A stretch of 64,000 nucleotides of DNA from Streptomyces sp. NBC_00569 (GCF_036345255.1 NZ_CP107783.1:8115001-8179000); one strand, 5' to 3'. Shown: positions 1-7,920, counted from the first letter of the stretch. The notes: generated by a model from the letters alone, not told the origin. Translations and numbers: made by a program.

Positions 1-264
1 TTCTCAACGGTGTTCGAGCATCTCGCACTGATCGCGGAGCCCGCCGTGCTGCGCGGCAGGCGCTTCGGGAACACGGTCCTCGTGGCCTCCCACGAGGAAC
101 TCGACATCACGGCCCTCGCCCGCCGCGCCGCGGCCGACGCGTTCCCGGCCCGCGTCGAGCACGGCGCCCAGCTGCGCCGCTTCACCGGCGGCGCGAAGCC
201 CGTACGGGACGAGGAGGCGGTGCCGTCACCCGAGCCGCCCGGCGGCTCCTTCGGCATCGGCTGA
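1..264 (+). CDS. Spermidine synthase-like protein, C-terminal fragment (5' truncated)
   Basis: Open from base 1 to a TGA at 262-264, so only the last 87 codons are present. The sequence 'HLALIAEPAVLRGRRFGN' followed by 'NTVLVAS' resembles the C-terminal end of actinobacterial spermidine-synthase-like (SAM-dependent methyltransferase fold) proteins, where it follows the Rossmann core. The tail is Pro/Glu rich and ends in GSFGIG. The last 39 bases overlap the end of the convergent MFS gene. Family assignment rests on this short piece alone; the active-site region lies outside the window. Confidence 0.55.
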   Translation, partial: FSTVFEHLALIAEPAVLRGRRFGNTVLVASHEELDITALARRAAADAFPARVEHGAQLRRFTGGAKPVRDEEAVPSPEPPGGSFGIG

Positions 265-1566
265 GACGAGCTCGGGCGCAGGCTGCCCGGAGGTGTCGGG
301 GCGGCGCGTCAGCCGGCGTACCTCCGGCACGAACAGGACCGCGCCCGTCGCGACGACGACGAGTGCCGCGCAGCCCCACAGCGCGGGGGTCAGGCCGAAG
401 GCGGCCTCCGCGGGGCCCGCGAGCGCGGTGGCGACCGGCACCATCGCGACGGAGCCGAACCAGTCGTACGCGGAGACCCGGGACAGCTTGTCCTCCGGGA
501 TCTCCTGGTGCAGCGCCGTCATCCACGAGACGCTGAACACTTCGATCGTCACGCCGCTCACGAACATCACGCAGACCAGCACGGCAAGAGGCACCGGTAC
601 CGCGAGCGCCGCCGAGGGCAGCGCCAGCGGGAACACGCACAGGGTTCCGGCGAGCAGCAGCCGCCGCGGCTTCCACCGCATCATCAGAAACGCCCCGGCG
701 ACGGTCCCGACGCCGAACGCGCCGAGCGCGAGTCCCCAGGGCCCGGGTCCGCCGAGGGAGTCGCGCGCGACCAGCGGGCCGAAGACCGCGTCGGCGGCGC
801 CGACCACCGCGACCACGACGGAGAACTGCGCGACGATGCCCCACAGCCACGGCCGGCTGATGAACTCCTGCCAGCCGTCCCGCATATCGGCGAGGAGGCC
901 TCCGCCGGGCTCGCGCGGCGCGATATGGCTGACGTCGAGGAACGAGCGCAGGGCGCCCGCGACGGCGAACGCGACCGCGTCCACGGCGAGCACCCAGCCG
1001 GGCCCGACGGCCGCGACCATCGCGCCGCCGAGCGCCGCGCCGCCCACGGCCGCGCCCGACATCGCCATCCGGAAGAGGGCGAAGGCGCGGCTCGCCTGCT
1101 CCCGGTCCACCGACGACATCAGCATGCCTTCGGCGGCGGGGTTGAAGAAGGCCTGCCCGGTGCCGCCCAGCGCGCTGAGCAGCATCATCTGCCACAGCTC
1201 GGGCCTGCCGGTCAGGACTAGCAGCGCGAAGGCGCCCTGGGAGAGGAAGTTGAGCCCGTTGGCCGCGACCATCACGTGGTGGCGCGGCAGCCGGTCGGCG
1301 ACGGCTCCGCCGACGAGCAGGAACAGCACGAGCGTCAGGGTGCGTGACGCGGCGACGAGGCCGACGTCCCCGCCGTCGCCCCCCGTCTCGAGCACCGCGA
1401 ACGCGGACGCGATCAGCGCGCCGTTGCTGCCGAGGGTCGTCACGAACGCCGCCAGAGCCAGCAGGCTGTAATTGCGGCCCGCCCAGGCGGGTCGGCGGGG
1501 TCTGAGCGGGGAGGCGGCGGCAGAGTTCACTGATGGACTATCGCCGCCGTGGGTCCTACTTGCCAA
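226..1566 (-). CDS. MFS transporter (drug/siderophore exporter-like)
   Basis: 446 residues with about twelve hydrophobic segments. The first half has the MFS loop 2-3 pattern (GGAVADRLPRHHVM near residues 82-95) and the second half starts around SRPWLWGIVAQFSVV, as in the EntS/MFS_3-type exporters of actinobacteria. The substrate cannot be read from the sequence. The start is uncertain: the longest frame begins with TTG at 1566, but GTG at 1530 (VNSAAASPLRPRRP) is an alternative; neither has a clear ribosome binding site. Convergent with the spermidine-synthase-like gene and divergent from the small secreted protein. Confidence 0.8.
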   Translation of the reverse strand: MASRTHGGDSPSVNSAAASPLRPRRPAWAGRNYSLLALAAFVTTLGSNGALIASAFAVLETGGDGGDVGLVAASRTLTLVLFLLVGGAVADRLPRHHVMVAANGLNFLSQGAFALLVLTGRPELWQMMLLSALGGTGQAFFNPAAEGMLMSSVDREQASRAFALFRMAMSGAAVGGAALGGAMVAAVGPGWVLAVDAVAFAVAGALRSFLDVSHIAPREPGGGLLADMRDGWQEFISRPWLWGIVAQFSVVVAVVGAADAVFGPLVARDSLGGPGPWGLALGAFGVGTVAGAFLMMRWKPRRLLLAGTLCVFPLALPSAALAVPVPLAVLVCVMFVSGVTIEVFSVSWMTALHQEIPEDKLSRVSAYDWFGSVAMVPVATALAGPAEAAFGLTPALWGCAALVVVATGAVLFVPEVRRLTRRPDTSGQPAPELVSADAEGAAGRLG

Positions 1567-1700
1567 ACGGGATTCTTTCGGGTTGGCCGAAGGTAATGGT
1601 TACCGGCGAGTCACTCGGATAGATTGATCATGAATCTTCGTGTCATGTTCACGATTAATCTACCCCCGGGAACCGGCTGGTTCTCGAGGAAAGGGATGAA

Positions 1701-2030
1701 ATGCGGAAGTACTTCTCGTCTCTCCTGGCCGCGGCCGCGCTCGCCGGCGCCGCCGCACTCCCCGTCGTGGCGGCGGCACCCGCTTCGGCGGCGGCGACCA
1801 CGTGTGCGCCGGCCAGCCACGACTACACGGTCGCCGAGGAGAAGGTGCCCGTCCACTCCTCGATCTCGGGGAACGCGGCCGTGATCGACTACATCTACAA
1901 GAACAACTCGGTGCACGCCTACTGGGCCTGCACCAACAGCTCCGGCAACCCGTGGGTGTGTATCGGCAGTTGCAAGGTGACCGAGGACGCGATCTCCGGC
2001 AGGTGGGTCTACCGGAACTACCTGCGCTGA
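1701..2030 (+). CDS. Small secreted protein, SH3-like
   Basis: 109 residues. Residues 1-31 form a Sec signal peptide (MRKYFSS, hydrophobic core LLAAAALAGAAALPVVAAAP, AxA-type end near PASAAA). The mature part of about 78 residues has four Cys, and the pattern YTVAEEKVPVHSSISGNAAVIDYIYKNNSVHAYWAC resembles extracellular bacterial SH3 domains, where 'VHSSIS' and 'VIDYIYKN' would be the first strands. ATG with a good ribosome binding site (GGAAAGGGA at 1688-1696). Likely exported and stabilised by disulfides. Binding partner unknown. A strong hairpin follows the gene. Confidence 0.8.
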   Translation: MRKYFSSLLAAAALAGAAALPVVAAAPASAAATTCAPASHDYTVAEEKVPVHSSISGNAAVIDYIYKNNSVHAYWACTNSSGNPWVCIGSCKVTEDAISGRWVYRNYLR

Positions 2031-2047
2031 TCGCAGCACGCCGCCGG

Positions 2048-2088
2048 CAGCGTCCGGCCCGCCCTTCACCGGGGCGGTCCGGACGCTG
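2048..2088. terminator. Bidirectional hairpin terminator
   Basis: Arms CAGCGTCCGG (2048-2057) and CCGGACGCTG (2079-2088) pair perfectly, with an inner CCGCCC/GGGCGG stem and a small loop. There is no U-tract, as is common in high-GC actinobacteria. It lies between the convergent small secreted protein and the PYQQP-rich membrane protein. Confidence 0.65.
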
Positions 2089-2101
2089 TGCTGTGTGCGG
2101 C

Positions 2102-3139
2102 TCACTCCACGCTGGGGTCGCCCTGGAGGCGTACGGTGCTGAGGATCTTCTGCACCGTGGCGTCGGGGACCTCGTCCTTCACGCCCTTGGCGCCGTAGAA
2201 CGTCCAGGAGACGAAGTCGCCCTGGGAGTTCTTGAACGCGAACACGGTGGCCTTGCCGTCCGTGTCGCACTTGCCGGTCTTCGGTACACCGGACGATGTA
2301 GTGGTCGCCACGCTGCCCTTGACGCCGGAAGCGGTCGTGAAGTCCTTCGGCTTACCGATCTTCAGGAGCTTCTTCGACGAGCTCTTCTGGTCGGTGTAGC
2401 CGCCGAACACCCACCATGCCGAGTCGTTGCGCGCGACGTCCGCGGTGTTCTTGGCGCCGTTCTGCCCCTTGGTGCCCGCCCCAGCGAGGGCGCTGTCGTC
2501 GACGGTGCCGTCCTTGTCGTCGTCGGACGTGCACCACTTCTCCTTGAGGAACGCGGGTGCGGACATCGTGATGAGGGGCTTGCCGCTCTCGTCCTTCGCG
2601 TCCTCGAAGCCGGTGATCAGGCCGTCCGACTTGACAACCCAGTCGGCCGGTACGTCGAACGCGGTCCCGTACTTGGGGTTCACGACGACCTGCCAGCCCG
2701 CGATGGTGGCCTTCGGCGCGTTCGACGGGTCGCGCGGGTTGACGTCGTCGCTCGCGTCGGGGCTGGGGTCCTTGGAGGCGGACTTCGTGGGGGACTCGGG
2801 CGGCTTGGGGTCCGCCTTGTCCTCCTTGTCACCCCCGAGAACAAGGAACCCGGTCACGCCGGCGGCGACCACGACGGCCGCGGCCGCGACGATCGCGGTG
2901 ATCTTCGTCTTGTTGCCGCCGCCGTTGCCGCTCGGCGGCTGGGGAGCGCCGAGCGGGACGGTGGGAGCGCCCCACTGCCCGGGAGGCTGCTGCCCGGGCT
3001 GCTGCTGGTACGGATTGGGCTGCTGCTGGTAACCCGGCTGCTGATAGGGGTTGGGCTGCTGCTGGTACCCCGGCTGCTGGTACGGGTTCTGGTCCTGCGG
3101 GTTCTGCTCGCCCCCGGGCGGCTGCTGTCCTGGCCACAT
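2102..3139 (-). CDS. Membrane-anchored protein with Pro/Gln-rich N-terminus, paralogue A
   Basis: 345 residues. Order: MWPGQQPPGGEQNPQ; repeated PYQQPGYQQQPN units (about residues 18-55); one transmembrane helix (ITAIVAAAAVVVAAGVTGFLVLGG, about residues 83-106); a Pro/Ser/Asp linker; and an extracellular domain of about 200 residues with Cys pairs near KEKWCTSDDDKDG and KTGKCDTDGKA. A type II-like topology with an outside C-terminal domain is inferred. It resembles the upstream neighbour (paralogue B) along its whole length. Start at ATG 3139 because the paralogue begins with the same MWPG and both have a TANNNT box 8 bases upstream. Function unknown; widespread in Streptomyces as far as I recall. 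Confidence 0.75.
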   Translation of the reverse strand: MWPGQQPPGGEQNPQDQNPYQQPGYQQQPNPYQQPGYQQQPNPYQQQPGQQPPGQWGAPTVPLGAPQPPSGNGGGNKTKITAIVAAAAVVVAAGVTGFLVLGGDKEDKADPKPPESPTKSASKDPSPDASDDVNPRDPSNAPKATIAGWQVVVNPKYGTAFDVPADWVVKSDGLITGFEDAKDESGKPLITMSAPAFLKEKWCTSDDDKDGTVDDSALAGAGTKGQNGAKNTADVARNDSAWWVFGGYTDQKSSSKKLLKIGKPKDFTTASGVKGSVATTTSSGVPKTGKCDTDGKATVFAFKNSQGDFVSWTFYGAKGVKDEVPDATVQKILSTVRLQGDPSVE

Positions 3140-3147
3140 GGCGCACA

Positions 3148-3153
3148 ACAATA
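3148..3153 (-). promoter_or_regulatory. -10 element of paralogue A (leaderless)
   Basis: TATTGT on the minus strand, 8 bases before ATG, within CCTCTATTGTTG, which is nearly repeated before paralogue B. No ribosome binding site fits in between, so a leaderless transcript is inferred. Confidence 0.5.
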
Positions 3154-3234
3154 GAGGTCCCGGCAGCCGCCGACATCGTCGCCCTGTACCGGACGTGCAA
3201 CGGTTCGCCGGCGGCCGCGGGTTGGCCCCTCGTC

Positions 3235-4191
3235 TCAGGAGTCGCTGACGTCCACGAGCCGCACGGTGCTGACGATCTTCCTGACCGTCGCGTCGGGCAC
3301 CTCGCCCTTGACGCCCGTGGGCCCGAAGAACGACCAGGACGCGAAGTCGCCGTCGGCGTCCTTGAAGGCGAACACGGCGGCCTTGCCGTCGGAGGAGCAC
3401 TTCCCGTGCTTCTTCTGCTTGACGCCCGTCGAAGAGGCGGTCACGAGGCTGCCGTTGAGGCCGGACGCGGTGGTGTACGACTGGGCCGGCTTCGTGGTGA
3501 TGCTCTTCTTGTCGGGCTGCGAGTACGCGCCGTAGACCCACATCGTGGCGTCCTTGGTGGCGGCGTCCTCGGTGCTCTTGGCGCCGTTGTTGCCCCGCGA
3601 CCCGGCCGCGCCGAGCGAGGACTCCTCCTCGTTGCCGTCCTTGTCGTCGTCGGAGACGCACCACTTCTCTTCGAGGAACGCAGGGTTGCTCATGGCGATG
3701 AGCGGCTTCTCGCGCGGGTCGCCTTCTTTGGAGACCCAGTTGACCCAGCCGTTCGACTTCACCAGCCAGGTGGAGGGAACGTCGAACGCCATGCCGTGGT
3801 CGGTGTTCACCACGGTCTTCCAGCCGTGCACGGTGGGCTCGACAGCGCCGCCCGCGCGCGGGTTGCCGGTCGCGCTCGGCGCGGCGGTGGAGGACTTCGT
3901 GGGACCGGGTCCGGCGTCGTCGTCCTTCTTGTCCTTGTCGCCGCCGAGGACGAGGACCCCGGTGACCACGGACGCGACGACGACCGCGGCTGCGGCCACC
4001 ACGGCGATGAGAGCCGTCCGTCCGCGCTTCGGGGGTTCGGGTGACGGCTGGGGTGAACCGGCGGGAATCGTGGGCGCGTTCCAGACCTGCTGTCCGGACG
4101 GCTGCGGATACGCGTTCGGCTGCTGGTACGGATTCGGTTGGCGGCCCTGCGGGTTCTGCTCGCCCCCGGGACCCTGCTCTCCTGGCCACAT
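3235..4191 (-). CDS. Membrane-anchored protein with Pro/Gln-rich N-terminus, paralogue B
   Basis: 318 residues with the same build as paralogue A: MWPGEQGPGGEQNPQ, a shorter Pro/Gln/Tyr-rich stretch, one transmembrane helix (ALIAVVAAAAVVVASVVTGVLVLGG, about residues 60-84), a Ser/Pro linker and an extracellular domain with the shared blocks 'AFDVPSTWLVKSNGW', 'EEKWCVSDDDKDGNEE', 'AAVFAFKDADGDFASWSFF' and 'PDATVRKIVSTVRL'. The DDDKDGN block looks like a calcium-binding loop, but that is only an inference. A longer frame begins at 4233; ATG 4191 is chosen because of the match with paralogue A and its TATCGT box. Tandem duplication, same strand, 95 bases apart, each with its own promoter. Confidence 0.75.
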   Translation of the reverse strand: MWPGEQGPGGEQNPQGRQPNPYQQPNAYPQPSGQQVWNAPTIPAGSPQPSPEPPKRGRTALIAVVAAAAVVVASVVTGVLVLGGDKDKKDDDAGPGPTKSSTAAPSATGNPRAGGAVEPTVHGWKTVVNTDHGMAFDVPSTWLVKSNGWVNWVSKEGDPREKPLIAMSNPAFLEEKWCVSDDDKDGNEEESSLGAAGSRGNNGAKSTEDAATKDATMWVYGAYSQPDKKSITTKPAQSYTTASGLNGSLVTASSTGVKQKKHGKCSSDGKAAVFAFKDADGDFASWSFFGPTGVKGEVPDATVRKIVSTVRLVDVSDS

Positions 4192-4199
4192 GGCGAGCA

Positions 4200-4205
4200 A
4201 CGATA
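4200..4205 (-). promoter_or_regulatory. -10 element of paralogue B (leaderless)
   Basis: TATCGT on the minus strand, 8 bases before the ATG at 4191, in the context CCTCTATCGTTG shared with paralogue A. Confidence 0.5.
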
Positions 4206-4249
4206 GAGGCACCGCCGGACCGAGGATGGCCAAGGCTGCTACTCGCGGG

Positions 4250-4255
4250 TAACAT
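4250..4255 (+). promoter_or_regulatory. -10 element of thioesterase gene (leaderless)
   Basis: TAACAT 8 bases before ATG 4264, with no Shine-Dalgarno sequence between. It lies in the 72-base divergent region shared with paralogue B. Confidence 0.45.
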
Positions 4256-4263
4256 CACGCGGC

Positions 4264-4716
4264 ATGAGCGCAGAACAGATGTCGATCGGCGAGATGCTCG
4301 CCGCCACCGTGCCGATGGCCCGGACCCTGAACCTCGAATTCCTCGAGACCACCCCGGAGAAGGCCGTCGTGGCCCTGCCGGACCAGAGCGAGTACCACAA
4401 CCACGTCGGCGGACCGCACGCCGGAGCGATGTTCACGCTCGGCGAGTCCGCCAGCGGTGCGATCGTCCTCGCGGCCTTCGGGGACCAGCTCTCGCGGGCG
4501 GTGCCGCTCGCCGTGCGTGCCGACATCGCGTACAAGAAGCTCGCCATGGGCCCTGTCACGGCGACGGCCACGCTCGGCCGCCCGGCCGCCGACGTGGTCG
4601 CCGAGCTCGACGCGGGGGAGCGGCCCGAGTTCCCGGTGACCGTCGAGATCCAGCGCGCCGACGGTGCGGTGACCGGGGAAATGAGCGTCGTCTGGACGCT
4701 GCGCCCCAACAGCTGA
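4264..4716 (+). CDS. PaaI/DUF4442-type hotdog thioesterase
   Basis: 150 residues, the usual length for a single hotdog domain. The hotdog helix region is visible as HNHVGGPHAGAMFTLGESASGA (split at residues 42-63), as in YiiD/DUF4442 and PaaI-like acyl-CoA thioesterases, followed by strands ending in VTVEIQRADGAVTGEMSVVWTL. Predicted cytosolic acyl-CoA hydrolase, substrate unknown. It stands alone and is followed by the DedA gene on the same strand with its own likely promoter. Confidence 0.75.
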   Translation: MSAEQMSIGEMLAATVPMARTLNLEFLETTPEKAVVALPDQSEYHNHVGGPHAGAMFTLGESASGAIVLAAFGDQLSRAVPLAVRADIAYKKLAMGPVTATATLGRPAADVVAELDAGERPEFPVTVEIQRADGAVTGEMSVVWTLRPNS

Positions 4717-4817
4717 GCCGGACATCTCCGTTTCCCTCGAACAGGTAGGCTGCCCGGCATGCGCACCCGGGGGAGCGTGCGCCGGGCACACGCCCACCGA
4801 CACGGGAGGAATCGGCG

Positions 4818-5459
4818 TTGCACGTCCAGGAATGGCTCGACACGGTACCGGCGGTCGCCATCTACGCCCTGGTGGCCGGGGTCATCGGGCTCGAAAGCCT
4901 GGGCATCCCGCTGCCGGGGGAGATCGTCCTGGTCTCGGCGGCGCTGCTGTCGTCCCAGCAGGGTGACGTCGACCCGATCATCCTCGGGGCCTGCGCCAGC
5001 GCGGGAGCCGTCGTCGGCGACTCCATCGGATACGCCATCGGCCGCAAGGGCGGACGCCCCCTGCTGGCCTGGCTCGGCAACAAGTTCCCACGCCACTTCG
5101 GCGAGGCCCATGTCGCGACCGCCGAGCGCTCCTTCGAGAAGTGGGGCATGTGGGCGGTCTTCTTCGGCCGCTTCGTCGCCCTGCTGCGCATCTTCGCGGG
5201 CCCGCTCGCGGGCGTGCTGCACATGCCGTACTGGAAGTTCCTCATCGCGAACTTCCTCGGCGGGGTCATCTGGGCCGGCGGCACGACCGCCGTCATCTAC
5301 TACATCGGCGTGGTCGCCGAGGACTGGCTCAAGCGGTTCTCGTACTTCGGGCTCGCCGCGGCCGTGCTGATCGGCCTGGCGTCCATGCTGATCGTCAGGC
5401 GCAAGGCGAAGAAGACGGCGGCGGCGGCCGAGGAACAGCCGGTCCCGGCCGCCGAGTGA
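4818..5459 (+). CDS. DedA family membrane protein
   Basis: 213 residues with the DedA/VTT (SNARE-associated) domain: an N-terminal re-entrant-like segment with GIPLPGEIVLVSAALL, GDSIGYAIGRKGG, then the signature FGRFVALLRIFAGPLAGVLH and two C-terminal membrane helices. The conserved Arg residues of the FxRFxPxxR-type motif are present. DedA proteins are membrane proteins linked to lipid-carrier recycling and proton-motive-force homeostasis in other bacteria. The TTG start at 4818 is supported by GGGAGGA at 4804-4810. A TAGGCT box at 4747-4752 and an imperfect GC-rich hairpin (about 4752-4791) lie in the leader. Confidence 0.85.
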   Translation: MHVQEWLDTVPAVAIYALVAGVIGLESLGIPLPGEIVLVSAALLSSQQGDVDPIILGACASAGAVVGDSIGYAIGRKGGRPLLAWLGNKFPRHFGEAHVATAERSFEKWGMWAVFFGRFVALLRIFAGPLAGVLHMPYWKFLIANFLGGVIWAGGTTAVIYYIGVVAEDWLKRFSYFGLAAAVLIGLASMLIVRRKAKKTAAAAEEQPVPAAE

Positions 5460-5489
5460 CACCTGACGCCTGACGATTGCTGTCAGCTG

Positions 5490-6023
5490 TCAGTCGTCCG
5501 CGTGCGCCGCGCGGTGTGCCTTCGCCAGTTCCACGTAGAGCGTGCCGTTCAGGGTGATGCCCGCACGCTCCTCGTCGGTCAGCGGCCGCTTCACCTTGGC
5601 GGGGACCCCGGCGACGAGTGAGCCCGGCGGGACCTGCATCCCCTGCGGGACGAGCGCCTGGGCGGCGACCAGGGAACCGGCTCCGATCACCGCGCCGTTG
5701 AGAACCGTGGCGCCCATGCCCACGAGGCAGTCGTCCTCGACGGTGCAGCCGTGCAGGACCGCGTTGTGTCCCACGGAGACCCGCTCGCCGACCGTCACCG
5801 GGAAGCCGGGGTCGACGTGCACGGTGCAGTTGTCCTGGATGTTGCTGTCGGCGCCGAGCACGATCGGGCCGCAGTCCGCGCGCAGCACCGCGCCGTACCA
5901 GACACTCGCCCCGGCGTGCAGGGTGACCTCGCCGATCACGACCGAGGTCGGCGCGGCGAACGCCTCCTGGTCGAGGTCCGGGTCCTTGCCGCCGATCCCG
6001 GTGATGAGTGCCTGCTGGCCCAT
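5490..6023 (-). CDS. Gamma-class carbonic anhydrase family protein
   Basis: 177 residues forming a left-handed beta-helix of hexapeptide repeats (VVIGEVTLHAGASVWYGAVLRAD and following turns). The three metal-binding histidines of gamma-carbonic anhydrases are present at about His69 (CTVHVDPG), His86 (VSVGHNAVL) and His91 (LHGC), as are the NIQDN block and the final GSLVAGVPAKVKRPL. Length matches the YrdA/CaiE-like subfamily. Enzyme activity is not proven for all such proteins. Divergent from the neighbouring hexapeptide acyltransferase. Confidence 0.85.
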   Translation of the reverse strand: MGQQALITGIGGKDPDLDQEAFAAPTSVVIGEVTLHAGASVWYGAVLRADCGPIVLGADSNIQDNCTVHVDPGFPVTVGERVSVGHNAVLHGCTVEDDCLVGMGATVLNGAVIGAGSLVAAQALVPQGMQVPPGSLVAGVPAKVKRPLTDEERAGITLNGTLYVELAKAHRAAHADD

Positions 6024-6155
6024 CGCTCTGTCTCCTCTTCGGTCTTCCGCACAGACTGTGCCGCGCCAGAGCGAACCGTACGGGACGGCCCCGAGCGGGT
6101 GCCGCGTGGGGCGAAGATCACAGGCCAGGGCTCTGCGCGGTGGCGTACGTCTGAG

Positions 6156-6161
6156 TAACGT
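6156..6161 (+). promoter_or_regulatory. -10 element of acyltransferase gene (leaderless)
   Basis: TAACGT ends 6 bases before GTG 6168, matching the spacing of the other leaderless genes in this window. This favours GTG 6168 over GTG 6162 as the start. Confidence 0.4.
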
Positions 6162-6167
6162 GTGGCT

Positions 6168-6932
6168 GTGCCGAAGAACTGGAACGCGTTCTCATCCCGC
6201 GCCTTCACCGGACGCCTGGCCCATCGCGCGGTGCAGGCGGGCTGGCGCCTCGCGCAGCGCGCGGGCGCGGTGACCGCCGCGCATCCCGGCCGCTACCGCT
6301 TCGGGTCCCTCGGCCACGGCACCAAGCTGGCCTTCCCGCAGGGCACGGTCTTCGGCGAGCCCTGGATCCATCTCGGCGCGCACTGCATCATCGGCGAACA
6401 GGTCACTCTCACCGCGGGCCTGATGCCCGACCTCGACCTCGGGTCCGAGCCCATCCTGCGCGTGGGTGACGGCGTCGTCCTCGGCCGCGGCAGTCATGTC
6501 ATCGCCGACACGACGGTGACGATCGGCAGCGACTGCTACTTCGGCCCGTACGTCTACGTGACCTCGACCAACCACTCGTACGACGACCCGCACCAGCCCA
6601 TCGGCAAGCAGTGGCCGCGCATGGAGCCGGTGGAGATCGGGCCCGGCTGCTGGATCGGCACCGGCGCGGTGATCCTGCCGGGCGCGCGGATCGGCCGGAA
6701 CGTCGTGGTGGCCGCCGGTGCCGTCGTGCGCGGCGAGGTGCCGGACCACTCGGTCGTGGCCGGTGCGCCCGCCCGGGTCGTACGGAGCTGGGACGAGGAG
6801 AACGGGTGGCAGCCGCCGCTGCGCACCCCCGCCCCCGCCCCGATCCCCGAAGGCGTCACCCCCGAGCAACTCCTCGCGCTCGCCGACCTGGAAGAACTCG
6901 GAGAAGGCGTCCAGCCGGGCGCGAGCGCCTAG
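6168..6932 (+). CDS. Hexapeptide-repeat O-acyltransferase
   Basis: 254 residues. The central part is a left-handed beta-helix (GEPWIHLGAHCIIGEQVTL, IADTTVTIGSDCYFGPYVYV, WIGTGAVILPGARIGRNVVV) with the catalytic-type His in TSTNHSYDDP, as in the maltose/galactoside/sugar O-acetyltransferase group. The N-terminal 40 residues are Arg/Ala rich and may be amphipathic. Acceptor unknown; a cell-surface glycan or lipid is a guess. It ends in TAG, which forms one arm of a hairpin shared with the convergent EamA gene. Confidence 0.75.
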   Translation: MPKNWNAFSSRAFTGRLAHRAVQAGWRLAQRAGAVTAAHPGRYRFGSLGHGTKLAFPQGTVFGEPWIHLGAHCIIGEQVTLTAGLMPDLDLGSEPILRVGDGVVLGRGSHVIADTTVTIGSDCYFGPYVYVTSTNHSYDDPHQPIGKQWPRMEPVEIGPGCWIGTGAVILPGARIGRNVVVAAGAVVRGEVPDHSVVAGAPARVVRSWDEENGWQPPLRTPAPAPIPEGVTPEQLLALADLEELGEGVQPGASA

Positions 6933-6953
6933 GGCCTGTCCGGCCGGGCCCTA
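6930..6953. terminator. Shared hairpin formed by the two stop codons
   Basis: TAGGGCC (6930-6936) and GGCCCTA (6947-6953) are a perfect inverted repeat. The outer TAG on each strand is the stop codon of the acyltransferase (+) and the EamA transporter (-). There is no U-tract. Confidence 0.5.
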
Positions 6954-7817
6954 ACCCGTCGCCAGCAGCACCGTGCCCACCAGTGCGAGGCCCGCCCCCG
7001 CGGCCTGCACCCCGCGCAACCGCTCGCCGAGGAAGCCGCGCGCGGCCAGCGCCGTCACGACGGGGTAGAGCGAGGCGAGCACGGCGGCCACGGTGACCGG
7101 GCCCTGCTGCGCCGCCATCGCGTACGTGCCGTTGGCCGCCACGTCGGCGAGGCCCACGAACGCCAGCGCGGGAAGCGCCGACCGGACGACCTGCATCCCG
7201 CCGTCCTCGGGAAGCGCCCGGCCGCCGCGCCGCACGGACACGTACAGGGCCGTGCCACCCGCCGTCACATTGGTCACCCGCTGCACGAAGAGCGCCAGGA
7301 AGAGCCCGGTCACGGTGGTCGAGGCCTCCGCGATCAGGGCCATCACCGCGCCGAAGCCGAACGCGGCGAGCAGCGTGAGCAGGACGGCCTGACGCTGCAC
7401 GGGCGCGCCCCTGAACTGCGGACCGCCGGCCAGGATCACCCCTGCGACGGCCACTCCGATCCCCGCGAACTGGAGCAGCCCCGGACGCTCCCCGAGGACC
7501 AGGCCGACGGCGACGGGAACGGTGACGCCGAGCGAGCCGAGGGGCGAGACGACGCCCATCGGGCCGAGGGCGAGCGCCTTGTAGAAGGCGAGCATGGCGA
7601 CTGGGCCGACGAGACCGGCCGCGACCGCGAACCACAGCTGTGGTCCCGCCTCGCTCCACGCGCCGGTCGCGGCCACGATCGCGCCGAGCACCACGACGGC
7701 GATGCTCTGCGAGACCACCACGACCGTGAGAGCGGGAGTTCGCCGGGTGAGGAGCCCTCCGCCGAAGTCGGCCAGGCCCCACATGAGGCTGGTGGCCAGG
7801 GCGAAGAGTGCTGTCAT
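6951..7817 (-). CDS. EamA/DMT family exporter
   Basis: 288 residues, ten hydrophobic segments in two EamA repeats (first repeat from MTALFALATSLMWGLADFGGG; second from GAVMALIAEASTTVTGLF; final GVQAAGAGLALVGTVLL). Family members export amino acids or other small metabolites. ATG 7817 is chosen because the frame upstream of it lacks family similarity. Divergent from an XRE-cupin regulator with a 103-base intergenic region holding a palindrome, so control by that regulator is likely. Confidence 0.8.
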   Translation of the reverse strand: MTALFALATSLMWGLADFGGGLLTRRTPALTVVVVSQSIAVVVLGAIVAATGAWSEAGPQLWFAVAAGLVGPVAMLAFYKALALGPMGVVSPLGSLGVTVPVAVGLVLGERPGLLQFAGIGVAVAGVILAGGPQFRGAPVQRQAVLLTLLAAFGFGAVMALIAEASTTVTGLFLALFVQRVTNVTAGGTALYVSVRRGGRALPEDGGMQVVRSALPALAFVGLADVAANGTYAMAAQQGPVTVAAVLASLYPVVTALAARGFLGERLRGVQAAGAGLALVGTVLLATG

Positions 7818-7877
7818 GGTCTGCCTCGCAGTACAGTGTGGTGAACATCGGTGAATGCTTTGTTGCACCACACGTTA

Positions 7878-7893
7878 GTTCAGTGAATTGAAC
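7878..7893. promoter_or_regulatory. Candidate operator GTTCA-N6-TGAAC
   Basis: The palindrome GTTCAGTGAATTGAAC lies in the region between the EamA exporter and the XRE-cupin regulator, 28 bases before the regulator's GTG. TTCAGTGAA within it is itself symmetric. Binding by the adjacent regulator is inferred from position only. Confidence 0.4.
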
Positions 7894-7920
7894 GCTGTCA
7901 TCCAGAATATTGGACGGAAT

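Noticed and set aside
4759..5370. Leaderless-looking ATG (TAGGCT 7 bases upstream) opening a 203-codon frame inside the DedA gene
   Set aside because: The product is an Arg/Ser/Pro-rich frame-shifted shadow of DedA with no domain; the TAGGCT box more likely serves the DedA transcript.
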